From an uncultured Granulosicoccus sp. (GTDB lineage: Bacteria > Pseudomonadota > Gammaproteobacteria > Granulosicoccales > Granulosicoccaceae): a DNA stretch of 64,000 bases. Where the stretch lies: positions 24,739 to 88,738 of the forward strand of contig CANMQI010000021.1 of assembly GCA_947499955.1 (NCBI GenBank). The letters are read 5' to 3'. The translations under genes and the position numbers were made by a program. Position 1 is the stretch's first letter. Every line of letters starts with the position of its first letter. Of the stretch, positions 10,031 through 18,675 are shown piece by piece. The notes under the pieces were generated by a model, which was not told where the DNA came from, did no database searches, and saw only the letters and a list, made by a program, of their open reading frames with translations.

Positions 10031-11263
10031 CTACTCGGAAGCCTTGGGGTACAGCGTGGTTGCCTCCGGCGTGAGGTTGGCTGATACTGCAACCGCATTC
10101 GCCCGGTTCTGAGTCGCAGCCGGGCTGCTCCATAACCTGAACAGCGCAGTCATGAGCGTCAGTGCCGCGGTGATGGACAGCAGATGGAAGATACCTTCGG
10201 GACCGAAGTGTTCTATGGCGAAACCACCCAGAGTGGGTCCGAGCGTCATGCCGGATGCCAGTATCAATACCAGGGTGCCGCTGGCTGCGACCACCTGAGA
10301 GCGGTTCAGGTGATCGTTCATATGGGCCATGCAGATGGAATATACGGGGAGGGTCAAACCACCCAGCAAGCCCACCAGCAGGTATACCCAGAGCAGATTC
10401 TCTGCAGGATTGTCCAGATTGGCCAACACAAGACAGACCGGGATGGACAGGCCGGGAATCCCGGCGATGAGCAGTCGCCTGTCCATCATGTCCGAGATCT
10501 TGCCCAAGGGGAACTGGAACAGCATGCCGCCCACGGTCATGCTGCCAATCAGCCCCCCGATGGCAGCCTGGCCCATTCCCAGAGCGCTGCCGTAGAGCGC
10601 CAGTGCCACATAGAGCGTTGTTTGTGAGATGCCGTTGAGGAAGCTGCCGGTCAAGCCCATCGGCGACAATCGAAACAGATTCATGAACGAGACTCTTTCC
10701 GGTATTTCGTAGGGGGGTATGGCATCGTCCGATACAAGCATGGGAACCAGTGAGAACGAGATCAGGATGGAGACCACCACGAACAACAGGATGCCATCCG
10801 GGTTGGACACATTGAGTAGCAGTTGTCCGAGAGCGACTCCACCTGTCTGCACCACAAAGTAGACTGACAACAGGCTTCCCCGGTTTTCGTTATCGGCGCT
10901 GCTGTTCAACCAGCTCTCGGCAACGATATACAGCCCGGAAAAGCAGAAGCCGGCAAGCAGGCGCATGGCGCCCCAGCTCCAGGGATCGGTGGTCACCAGG
11001 TGCATCAATGCGGCGGCACTGGCAATGGAGGCCAGCGCTGCAAATATGCGTATATGGCCCACGCGCATGATGAGTCGAGGCGCGATCACGCAACCCAGCA
11101 GTGCCCCTACCGGGTAGCCGGATTGCACCAGTCCGATGGCCGAGTCACTGAAGCCGAGTCTGTCTGCTCTGAGAGTGAGCAGGGTGGTGAGCAGGCCATT
11201 ACTGACCATGAGAAAGATCATGCCGACGAACAGTGACCATGATCCACGAATTGCCGCCCACAT
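10031..11263 (-). CDS. MFS transporter (YcaD-like)
   Basis: This 410-residue, 12-helix major facilitator resembles the YcaD group. The first helix is followed by TLRADRLGFSDSAIGLVQSG, with the loop between helices 2 and 3 containing APRLIMRVGHIRIF. A second-half counterpart reads GKISDMMDRRLLIAG. The substrate is unknown. It is a single gene, convergent to the globin operon and divergent from the following hybrid kinase, so a shared control region lies between 11264 and 11431. Confidence 0.85.
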   Translation of the reverse strand: MWAAIRGSWSLFVGMIFLMVSNGLLTTLLTLRADRLGFSDSAIGLVQSGYPVGALLGCVIAPRLIMRVGHIRIFAALASIASAAALMHLVTTDPWSWGAMRLLAGFCFSGLYIVAESWLNSSADNENRGSLLSVYFVVQTGGVALGQLLLNVSNPDGILLFVVVSILISFSLVPMLVSDDAIPPYEIPERVSFMNLFRLSPMGLTGSFLNGISQTTLYVALALYGSALGMGQAAIGGLIGSMTVGGMLFQFPLGKISDMMDRRLLIAGIPGLSIPVCLVLANLDNPAENLLWVYLLVGLLGGLTLPVYSICMAHMNDHLNRSQVVAASGTLVLILASGMTLGPTLGGFAIEHFGPEGIFHLLSITAALTLMTALFRLWSSPAATQNRANAVAVSANLTPEATTLYPKASE

Positions 11264-11431
11264 TGCCTTGCCCTGTCCGAGTTGGAAAATGTCCGCTTGA
11301 TCATACGCTGATCGCCAGCGATCACCGTGAGACTTCCCGTAATCCGAATTGCTGTGAAAGTGACTGGATATACGCTATCCTGCCAGCAGCAACAGATCCG
11401 CTATCGGATCGAGTTTCAGTCAGGAGATCGT

Positions 11432-13384
11432 GTGTTCAGGATCGCCGTACTAGATGATTGCGATAAACAAATCGTCAATGCATTGCGATCCGCAGGCAAG
11501 GTCTGTCACATTCCAGCACTGAACAGTCTTGACGCAGGCCACCATGACGTCTGCATTCTGGACTATCGGAAACAGAATCCCGGGCAGGCTGCCTCGCCAC
11601 TGCAGAGCGCCGAGCGGACACCTTCGATTGCCGTCGTGGATTCCTCTCAGTGCATTGACGATAGCCCGGAGGTCGCTGAGGTTGATGAATTCGTTGCGCT
11701 GGATGACCTTCATTCCACGGCATTTCGCTGGCGCCTGCAACGGCTGATTCAGCGATTCAAGGTTCCGCTGAGAACGGATTCCTACGCACAGCCGGAGGCT
11801 CAGCTACTGGGCAAGGTCGTTGACCAGTTGCGGGACTGGGTCATCATCAAGGATCTCGAGCATCGTTTTCTGGCAGTCAGTGATGACTTCGCGCAGACTG
11901 TCTGCCTGCCCAAGAGCGACATCATTGGCAGGAACGATCTGGAGATCGGTACCGATGCGCAAGCCGTGCTTGGCAATCCAGAGACCGGTAGCACCGGCTT
12001 CTGGGCGCAGGATGATGCCGTCATTGCATCCGGCAAGTCGTCGTATGAAGAGAACAGGGACTGGCGGGCATTTGCTGTCGAGCGTCGTTACAAACGGACC
12101 GTGCGCGTACCCTTGCGCAATTTTCAAGGGGAAATCCATGCCTTGCTGGTGGTCGTCAGTGATATTACAGACAGGGTACTGGCCGAGCGTAACCTGAAGT
12201 CACGCAACCTCATGCTGCGTAGAGTGACAGAAGCCAAGCTCAATGCAGAGCAACACCGCAAGATTGCAGAGCAGGCCATTGCTGCCAAGAACAAGTTCCT
12301 TGCTGCAGCCAGCCACGACCTGCGTCAACCCTTGCACGCGCTCGGACTGTTTCTGGCAGTACTGGAACGACGCATCATCAAGGAAGATGAGCTGGCCATC
12401 GTGCGAAAGATTCGCCATTCGAGTGATTCACTCAATTCATTGTTCAACAGCCTGTTGGATATATCTCGACTGGATGCCGGCATTGTCGAGGTCTCGTTTC
12501 AGACCTTCTGCATACGCGACATGTTGATCAGCATTCGTGATGAATTCATGCAATTGGGTGAAGCCAGGTCACTGGAAGTCTCAGTGGAATTGTCCGATGC
12601 CGTTGTCCATACAGACCCCGTGTTGTTCGGAAGAATTCTCAGAAACCTGTTGCAGAACGCGATCACGCATACGCATGAAGGAACCGTCACGGTTCGTTGC
12701 CGAGAACAGATGGGGCAGTTGATCATTGACGTCAGTGACACCGGCCCCGGCATTCCGGAATCACAGTATGACGCTATATTCTCTGAGTATTATCAGCTGG
12801 ATGCCAGCTTGCGGCAATCAACCGGCGGTATGGGGCTGGGTCTGGCCATTGTGCGCAAGATGGCGCAACTGCTGCAGACAGGCATTCGCCTGCAATCAGT
12901 GGTGGGGCAGGGTAGTACGTTCAGCGTCAACGTACCCCTGGGGAATCTTGACGATGCCACCCATGCCAGTCCGCCGCTGCGCTACCAGAGCCTGAGCGGC
13001 AATCGCATACTGCTCATCGATGATGAACCTCATATTCGCGATGCACTGACTTTGATTCTGGATGCCTACCAGTGTCATACGGTCGCGGCAGAATCGCCCG
13101 AACAGGCAATCGCCTTGCTGTCAAAGAAGTCGGTAGAACCCGATATCATGATCGTTGATTATCGCTTGAAGTACGAGCAAACCGGCGTAGCGGCGATCCA
13201 GATGCTGCGCAGTCATTTTGGCCGGTGTATCCCGGCTATCATCGTGACAGGGGATACGTCGAAGTCGATATTGCAGAGTGTCAGAAAGACTGGCTGCAGA
13301 CTGTTGCATAAACCGTTGGATGCCAAGGCGTTGATTCAGGAAATTGCAGAAGTGCTCGAGGCGGAAGAGCTGGCGTTGCCTTGA
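11432..13384 (+). CDS. Hybrid sensor histidine kinase (PAS, HisKA, ATPase, receiver; NahK/ErcS'-like)
   Basis: This 650-residue soluble hybrid kinase starts at GTG 11432, chosen because CAGGAG lies 5 bases upstream and the product then begins with VFRIAVLDDCDKQ, a degenerate receiver-like domain (about 1-115). A PAS domain follows at about 130-250. The H box SHDLRQPLHALGLFL carries the His near residue 295, typical of NahK/ErcS'-type kinases. The ATPase has DTGPGIPESQ and GMGLGLAIVRKM. The C-terminal receiver has the Asp in MIVDYRL near 576. No membrane segment is seen, so the signal is cytosolic or passed on by a partner protein. No response regulator gene is adjacent. Confidence 0.85.
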   Translation: MFRIAVLDDCDKQIVNALRSAGKVCHIPALNSLDAGHHDVCILDYRKQNPGQAASPLQSAERTPSIAVVDSSQCIDDSPEVAEVDEFVALDDLHSTAFRWRLQRLIQRFKVPLRTDSYAQPEAQLLGKVVDQLRDWVIIKDLEHRFLAVSDDFAQTVCLPKSDIIGRNDLEIGTDAQAVLGNPETGSTGFWAQDDAVIASGKSSYEENRDWRAFAVERRYKRTVRVPLRNFQGEIHALLVVVSDITDRVLAERNLKSRNLMLRRVTEAKLNAEQHRKIAEQAIAAKNKFLAAASHDLRQPLHALGLFLAVLERRIIKEDELAIVRKIRHSSDSLNSLFNSLLDISRLDAGIVEVSFQTFCIRDMLISIRDEFMQLGEARSLEVSVELSDAVVHTDPVLFGRILRNLLQNAITHTHEGTVTVRCREQMGQLIIDVSDTGPGIPESQYDAIFSEYYQLDASLRQSTGGMGLGLAIVRKMAQLLQTGIRLQSVVGQGSTFSVNVPLGNLDDATHASPPLRYQSLSGNRILLIDDEPHIRDALTLILDAYQCHTVAAESPEQAIALLSKKSVEPDIMIVDYRLKYEQTGVAAIQMLRSHFGRCIPAIIVTGDTSKSILQSVRKTGCRLLHKPLDAKALIQEIAEVLEAEELALP

Positions 13385-13624
13385 TACGGTTTTTAAGCCA
13401 TCTCCTGGTGGAATGCCAGGTTGGAACCAGCTGCGGTGCCAGGCAGGCTTGTAAAATGTAAACAGCGTCCCGTCTTCCTGACGACCTGGGACTGGTAAGA
13501 GAATCAACCTTTGCCTGGTTGCCTGTAGCTCGTTGCTTGTAGTAACTTGAGAAAATATATCCAGCTACGTTACGTGTAGTCAGTAGCATCCAATTTTCGT
13601 TGCAAGTAAAAAAGGACCCTTGAC

Positions 13625-14749
13625 ATGCCAAAGATATGGCTTGATCTACCCGCTGAAGACGACATCAAACCAAAGGTCCATTTTGCCCTGAATACGTGTC
13701 CTGAGTTATTCGAGAAGCTTGATGAACTCCTGCGAATGATCAAGGCATATCATGAAGTGAGCAAAGTTGAGATCGATCTATTTGAAACCCGCAGGGTGCA
13801 ATTGCATTCAATCCAGGAATTCATACACGAGCATTTTCCGAACGTTGAAATAAAGAAGGCTTTCGCAAAAAAAGGATATGCGTTTGTGCAGTCACTGGAG
13901 AATATAGCGTCCAGAAAACGTGATTATCTGGGAAAATTGATCGAGTATTACAAGGCAAATGATAGTTACCGCAACAATCCGGAAAAACTATTCAAGGCGG
14001 TGCTGGAAAAGCGGCATGAATGTGCCGACCTGAAAGGCCTTCGCGCGGAGTACCTGATGGAAAGCGTCGATCCATTACATCGAAACTTCCTGTTTACTGA
14101 GTTTGACAACGATAAAGTCACCGCCGGAAACAGCTCACAAACGGTTGCCTTCGGCGAGTGGTACAGAAGTGGAATGAATGTCCCATTCTTTGCATATCTG
14201 GAGGGAACCAAGCACTGTCAGGTTGGTTCGGACAACGATCAAAATGTCGTTTATCAAGGGGAACGTGAATCACAGCTAGAGAGTGCTCAGATCTTCGTTG
14301 CCTGGTTTTCTGATTCTGGGATAGTCACTGTCGATCTGTCTGAAGCAGAAGTACCTACATCGAAGAAATTCGATTGCCAGGACTATCCATTCCAAGGCAG
14401 TAAAGGAGCTGATACAAAATCCCTGGCTTACGTATGGACTGAAGAAAAGTTGATATTTCTTGGTAATCACGGGCAAATTTTCGACGCAGGGAAGCTTCAG
14501 CACTCATCCCTCGCTAGTGGCGGTAGAGTTCGTTGTGCTGGAATGATGAGTGGGAAAGGAGGCAAGGTTGTTTATGTGGACAACAATAGTGGCCATTTCG
14601 CACCGACCTCCAGTCACCTTCGCAATTTCGTCAGGGAACTCAGTGATCAGCGTGCCTTCGATGAGACATGTGTGGTGATTGGGGAAGTTCAATCGGATCA
14701 CAAGGTGAAGAAATACTCAATCGAGGATTTTCGAAAAAATACTGCATGA
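13625..14749 (+). CDS. Unrecognised 374-aa protein with C-terminal SGHFxP motif
   Basis: I do not recognise this protein as a whole. Residues about 30-130 are helical and charged, with likely coiled-coil character. The C-terminal 200 residues are beta-rich. Near residues 320-340 it has KVVYVDNNSGHFAPTSSHL, a motif I associate, without certainty, with C-terminal domains of secreted or injected bacterial proteins. Codon use is more AT-rich than in its neighbours, which hints at transfer. No signal peptide is present. It precedes a contractile-injection-type AAA+ ATPase gene by 177 bp, and that gap holds a decayed gene fragment. A functional link to the ATPase is only inferred from position. Confidence 0.6.
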   Translation: MPKIWLDLPAEDDIKPKVHFALNTCPELFEKLDELLRMIKAYHEVSKVEIDLFETRRVQLHSIQEFIHEHFPNVEIKKAFAKKGYAFVQSLENIASRKRDYLGKLIEYYKANDSYRNNPEKLFKAVLEKRHECADLKGLRAEYLMESVDPLHRNFLFTEFDNDKVTAGNSSQTVAFGEWYRSGMNVPFFAYLEGTKHCQVGSDNDQNVVYQGERESQLESAQIFVAWFSDSGIVTVDLSEAEVPTSKKFDCQDYPFQGSKGADTKSLAYVWTEEKLIFLGNHGQIFDAGKLQHSSLASGGRVRCAGMMSGKGGKVVYVDNNSGHFAPTSSHLRNFVRELSDQRAFDETCVVIGEVQSDHKVKKYSIEDFRKNTA

Positions 14750-14790
14750 GTGCCATTGGCTTCTTTACCAATATTTATCCTTATGATAAC

Positions 14791-14883
14791 GGATGAACAG
14801 AACAAGGCGCGAACAATAACCGGTCATGTATTCATGGCAATGCGAACCGATGGTTCTTTATGGCACAAGACGATTTCAGCCTT
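14791..14883 (+). pseudogene. Decayed 5' fragment of the RibD/DHFR-like reductase gene
   Basis: This stretch aligns with 17121-17211, the ribosome binding site and first codons of the intact reductase gene at 17134. By hand count about 79 of 93 aligned positions agree, including the unbroken 20-mer CGGTCATGTATTCATGGCAA and the tail ATTTCAGCCTT. The start codon has become AAG (ATGGCGC to AAGGCGC) and a 2-base insertion breaks the frame. No further reductase sequence follows, so this is a remnant, not a gene. The two copies bracket the ATPase and MetX-like genes as direct repeats. Confidence 0.75.
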
Positions 14884-14926
14884 AAGGGTTTCGTGCAAAC
14901 CCCTGGAACGAGGCGACTGAGATTCG

Positions 14927-15928
14927 ATGACAGATGAGACCCGTGGTGCAAGCAAGTTGGCGATGACCCCCCTGGATGCCGTAAAATTCTTCAATGCCCA
15001 CGGCATTCTGCAGATCGATCGATTGACAATTGCAGAGTCACCAATGAGGGCCAGGCTTGCTGAAAATGCGGAAAGTCTGAAGAACGCGACAAGTGGTACT
15101 GTCCGTAGCTCTCTGATGCAGACGAGCAACTTTCCTGCTCATCTCATTACCACTCGCCTTGATTGGAGCGACCTGGTTCTCGCGCCCGAGGTGCTCGCCG
15201 AGATCAGGAAGTTGAATGTCTGGATACTCGGCTCGGAGACGATTGCGAAGGACTGGGGGCTCGGTCGAACCCCCCAACCCGGTTTTCGCAGTCTGTTTCA
15301 TGGTCCGCCGGGTACTGGCAAGACGCTGACTGCAATGCTGATCGGCGCTACTGCCGGTATTGACGTCTATCGTATCGATCTGTCCATGTTTGTATCCAGG
15401 TACATCGGAGAGACCGAAAAGAATCTTGCGACCGTATTCGACGCTGCCTCGAAGCGTCACTGGATCCTGTTTTTCGATGAGGCAGACAGCCTGTTTGGTA
15501 AACGTACGCAGACAAGCTCATCCAATGATCGCTATGCGAATCAGGAAGTCTCCTATCTGCTGCAGCGCATCGAGGATTCCCCGGGCGTTGTCATCCTTGC
15601 CAGCAATCTGCAAGCAAACATCGATGAGGCATTAGAGCGACATTTCCAGTCTGTTGTCCACTTCCCGATGCCGGATGCTGGCATGAGGGCGCGACTGTGG
15701 CGAGACATCATCGGCAAGCAGTGTCGGGTTGATGATGATGTCGATCTTGACGATTTCGCAAAGCGATACGAGCTGTCCGGTGGGTCCATTGTCAACGTCG
15801 TACGCTACGCTGCCAACAAGGCTGTGCAGCGAGGGCTTGTCAGTATCCGCGGTGTTGATCTGAAGGAAGGTATCCGTCATGAATCGAAAAAAACAGGCAA
15901 GCCGGGTGATAGGAAGAGCGCCCGTTGA
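14927..15928 (+). CDS. AAA+ ATPase of the contractile-injection-system-associated type
   Basis: This 333-residue single-domain AAA+ ATPase has Walker A GPPGTGKT at about 126-133 and Walker B LFFDEAD with D184/E185. The segment NDRYANQEVSYLLQRIED is followed by VVHFPMPD. This combination resembles the ATPases encoded with extracellular contractile injection systems (Afp15/Pvc15 type), though relatives also occur alone. The arginine-finger region reads EALERHFQS, where relatives often have two consecutive arginines, so one is replaced by His. No sheath, tube or baseplate genes are in the window. It may be an orphan unfoldase or chaperone, or a remnant of a larger locus. Confidence 0.82.
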   Translation: MTDETRGASKLAMTPLDAVKFFNAHGILQIDRLTIAESPMRARLAENAESLKNATSGTVRSSLMQTSNFPAHLITTRLDWSDLVLAPEVLAEIRKLNVWILGSETIAKDWGLGRTPQPGFRSLFHGPPGTGKTLTAMLIGATAGIDVYRIDLSMFVSRYIGETEKNLATVFDAASKRHWILFFDEADSLFGKRTQTSSSNDRYANQEVSYLLQRIEDSPGVVILASNLQANIDEALERHFQSVVHFPMPDAGMRARLWRDIIGKQCRVDDDVDLDDFAKRYELSGGSIVNVVRYAANKAVQRGLVSIRGVDLKEGIRHESKKTGKPGDRKSAR

Positions 15929-16052
15929 GCCTTGTTTGACTGTATGTGGGTTGCGTATTTTGTTATCGTGGCAAAACGCTCGAGCAATCCACTGCAACCA
16001 GCGTAGGAGTAATGCAACCACATTCTCGATTGAAACAACCATGGGAGAAGGT

Positions 16053-17111
16053 ATGAAAATCACGGCAGTCATCTCGGCGGCTTTGATCAGTGCTGTCAGC
16101 AGCGTCGCGTTGGCAGAGTTCCCAGAACCGCAATCCGGTAACTATGTTATCGAGAACTTCATGTTCGAATCGGGTGAGACACTGCCTGAAATGAATGTGT
16201 CCTACATGACAATCGGTGATCCATCCGGAGCGCCAGTGCTGATCACGCACGGTACGACGAGTTCTGGCAAGTCGATGCTGGGTGAGAAATTCGCAGGCAA
16301 CCTCTATGGACCGGGGCAAGCGCTGGATACCGAAAGGTATTTCCTCATACTGGTTGACGCCATTGGAGCCGGTGATAGTTCAAAACCCTCTGATGGGCTG
16401 CGTGCAGATTTCCCGGAACAGACACTGATGGATATGGTGAATGCCCAGAAGATGCTGCTCACTGATCATCTGGGTATCGACCATCTGCACCTGAAGATCG
16501 GGTTCTCAATGGGTGGTATGCTGACATGGACATGGTTGACCGAATATCCGGATTTCATGGATGGTGGAGTCCCCATAGCGTCGCTGCCCGGGCCGATGGC
16601 AGGGCGCAACTGGATGATGCGGCGCATGGTTATCGACGCGGTCAGAGACGATCCGGCCTGGAACGGTGGCAACTACGAAGAACAACCTCCCATGCTCAGA
16701 TACATGAGCGCCTGGTTTGGTCTGGCTACCAGTAATGGTAATTTGCGCCTTCAGTCATTGGGAGCGACTCGAGAGATGGCTGATGCGGTTGTTGACGAGA
16801 AAAAAGCCTCACAGAAGGTGGGTGATGCCAACGATGTCATGTACATGTGGAATGCTTCCCGTAATTTCGATCCCACTGCGAAGCTGGCAGATATTGAAGC
16901 CAAGGTCTTGTTGATTCTGAGTCAGGACGATGAACGCAACCCTGTCGAACTTCCCATGCTGGAGGAAGGTATGGCCAGGATTGCAGACGGTGATGTCTAC
17001 ATCGTGCCTGAGGATGATGAAACGAACGGACACGGAACCACCTATAACTCAGCCTATTATGCTGATCAATTGGCTGACTTCATGAAGAGCTTGCCGAACG
17101 CCCCAGAGTAA
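16053..17111 (+). CDS. Exported alpha/beta hydrolase, homoserine acetyltransferase (MetX)-like
   Basis: This 352-residue alpha/beta hydrolase of the MetX-like group starts at ATG 16053, which follows GGGAGAAGG and gives a good signal peptide (MKITAVISAALISAVSSVALA). The product is therefore periplasmic or secreted, unlike biosynthetic MetX. The nucleophile elbow is GFSMGGM, with Ser near residue 152. The acid lies in LSQDDERNP and the His in NGHGTTYN. The substrate is unknown. Export argues against homoserine acylation and for an esterase-like role. It lies between the AAA+ gene and the RibD-like reductase, all on the same strand, inside the direct-repeat-bounded segment. Confidence 0.78.
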   Translation: MKITAVISAALISAVSSVALAEFPEPQSGNYVIENFMFESGETLPEMNVSYMTIGDPSGAPVLITHGTTSSGKSMLGEKFAGNLYGPGQALDTERYFLILVDAIGAGDSSKPSDGLRADFPEQTLMDMVNAQKMLLTDHLGIDHLHLKIGFSMGGMLTWTWLTEYPDFMDGGVPIASLPGPMAGRNWMMRRMVIDAVRDDPAWNGGNYEEQPPMLRYMSAWFGLATSNGNLRLQSLGATREMADAVVDEKKASQKVGDANDVMYMWNASRNFDPTAKLADIEAKVLLILSQDDERNPVELPMLEEGMARIADGDVYIVPEDDETNGHGTTYNSAYYADQLADFMKSLPNAPE

Positions 17112-17133
17112 GCCGTTTACGGAGAAACAGATC

Positions 17134-17685
17134 ATGGCGCAAACAATCACCGGTCATGTATTCATGGCAATGAGCCTCGATGGCTTTGTCGCACGAGACG
17201 ATTTCAGCCTTGACTGGCTGATGAAGCAGAAGAGCGAAGGTGAAGAGCATGGCCATGCGGCGTTCATGGCCTCTGTTGACGGCTTGGTGATGGGGACCGG
17301 TTCGTTTCGCACCGCACTGACCTTTGATGCCTGGCCTTACGAAAAACCGGTGGTTGTGTTGAGTCGTTCCCTGAATCCGAGAGATATCCCGGACCAGCTT
17401 CGTAATCAAGTCAGCATCAGCGAGCTGACGCCACGAGAGATCATGGCGTCCCTGGCGGAGCAAGGCTGGACACGAGCGTATATCGATGGGGGCAAGATCA
17501 TCCAGAGTTTCATGCGGGACGGTCTGATCAACGACATGACGGTGACTCAGATACCGATTCTCATCGGGTCAGGTAAGCGCATGTTCGGTGAGCTGGATGC
17601 GGATATCGATCTGGAGTTGTTGGAGTCCAGTTCATTCCCGTCAGGTCTGGTCACCAGCCGATACAGGGTCGTGTTGCCGGGCTGA
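17134..17685 (+). CDS. Dihydrofolate reductase family protein (RibD C-terminal domain)
   Basis: This 183-residue reductase of the DHFR/RibD-C fold begins VFMAMSLDGFVARDD, has VDGLVMGTGSFRT in the middle and ends with PILIGSGKRMFGE. These are the family's substrate and NADPH contact segments. A GGAGAAACAG site precedes ATG 17134. It is a small monodomain form, not full-length RibD, and its true substrate is not known. The 5' end of this gene is duplicated in decayed form at 14791-14883. Confidence 0.82.
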   Translation: MAQTITGHVFMAMSLDGFVARDDFSLDWLMKQKSEGEEHGHAAFMASVDGLVMGTGSFRTALTFDAWPYEKPVVVLSRSLNPRDIPDQLRNQVSISELTPREIMASLAEQGWTRAYIDGGKIIQSFMRDGLINDMTVTQIPILIGSGKRMFGELDADIDLELLESSSFPSGLVTSRYRVVLPG

Positions 17686-17725
17686 TCGCAACGACCCGCA
17701 GCTCATTTGTTGGAGCGACGCGACA

Positions 17726-17932
17726 TCAGTGCAAGTCTGGCCGTTCCTCCCGATCACACTTCAGGCACTCCAGCTCGTCTCCCAGCCTGGACGCACGACC
17801 TTCTTCCGACTCCACCCAGGGCCGGTTCGTCCAGGGAGGGGCATGGCGTACATGCTGGGTGTGTCGGCATTCCAGCTCGGCAACCCAGTCGTCCAGCTCA
17901 TCCTTGTGGTAACCGGTGATTTTCTGTTTCAT
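17726..17932 (-). CDS. DUF3565 zinc-ribbon-like small protein
   Basis: This 68-residue protein fits DUF3565: MKQKITGYHKDELDDWVAEL at the start, ECRHTQHVRHAPPW in the middle and ECLKC near the end. The Cys/His pairs suggest a metal site. The family function is unknown. It is transcribed leftward, 24 bp before the marC gene in chromosome order, and convergent with the RibD-like gene. Confidence 0.75.
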   Translation of the reverse strand: MKQKITGYHKDELDDWVAELECRHTQHVRHAPPWTNRPWVESEEGRASRLGDELECLKCDREERPDLH

Positions 17933-17956
17933 GACAAGCGCCGGATACGGCCGCGA

Positions 17957-18601
17957 CTAATGGTTGGCGAAAGCCAGAACGCCATCGGCGATGTACTGCA
18001 CCGACAGGGCTGCCAGCAGCACACCCAGCAGTCGTGTGACCACGAGTTTGCCTGTGGCGCCGATGTACTTGTCCAGCCAGTGGGCGGCGATCAGTACGGC
18101 TGCAGTCAGCGCCATCATGATGGTGATGATGGCGACCAGTGTCAGACGGCCTGCCCAGAGGCTTACGGATGGGTCTTCCGAGAGTTCGGAGGAGAGCAGT
18201 ATGGTGGCGGAAATGGTGCCAGGACCTGCCAATAGCGGGATGGCCAACGGGAAGACTGCCAGACTGGCGATGTGATCTGCTGCGGCCGTATTCGAGGCTT
18301 CCTCGCGTCGTTCCTGGCGGAGGCCATAAATCATCTCGAAGGCTGTGACAAACAGCAGCAGACCACCCGCAATGCGAAAGGCGTCGATGGTGATGCCGAT
18401 GGCATCCAGTACTGCCATGCCGGTCAAAGCAAACAACACCAGAATGGCCAGTGCAATACCTGAGCCGCGGATGGCGATGTTGCGGCGTACCGCGGCGCTC
18501 ATACCAGCCGTCAGCCCCAGAAACAGCGGCATGTTGCCGAGGGGATCGATGGTGACGAATAGCGTGATGAATGCGTTGATCACGCTGTCCAGTGAAGGCA
18601 T
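17957..18601 (-). CDS. MarC family integral membrane protein
   Basis: This 214-residue, six-helix protein of the MarC/YhgN family shows FITLFVTIDPLGNMPLFLGL at the N-terminus, followed by FRIAGGLLLFVTAFEM. The PLAIPLLAGPGTISATILL segment in the middle is diagnostic. The family was once linked to multiple antibiotic resistance, but its function remains unclear. An 11-bp perfect hairpin separates it from the upstream purine gene, so it is probably transcribed independently. Confidence 0.87.
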   Translation of the reverse strand: MPSLDSVINAFITLFVTIDPLGNMPLFLGLTAGMSAAVRRNIAIRGSGIALAILVLFALTGMAVLDAIGITIDAFRIAGGLLLFVTAFEMIYGLRQERREEASNTAAADHIASLAVFPLAIPLLAGPGTISATILLSSELSEDPSVSLWAGRLTLVAIITIMMALTAAVLIAAHWLDKYIGATGKLVVTRLLGVLLAALSVQYIADGVLAFANH

Positions 18602-18632
18602 GGCGATGTACTCGGTTGTCAGGTTCAGGCCG

Positions 18633-18660
18633 GTGGATGATCGACGTCCCGATCATCCAC
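18633..18660 (-). terminator. Perfect 11-bp inverted repeat after puuE
   Basis: The arms GTGGATGATCG and CGATCATCCAC are exact reverse complements around a 6-base loop. The repeat lies 16 bp past the stop of the leftward UraD-PuuE gene. There is no clear U tract on either strand, so it is a strong hairpin but not a textbook intrinsic terminator. Confidence 0.5.
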
Positions 18661-18675
18661 GTCAAGCCCTTGGGG

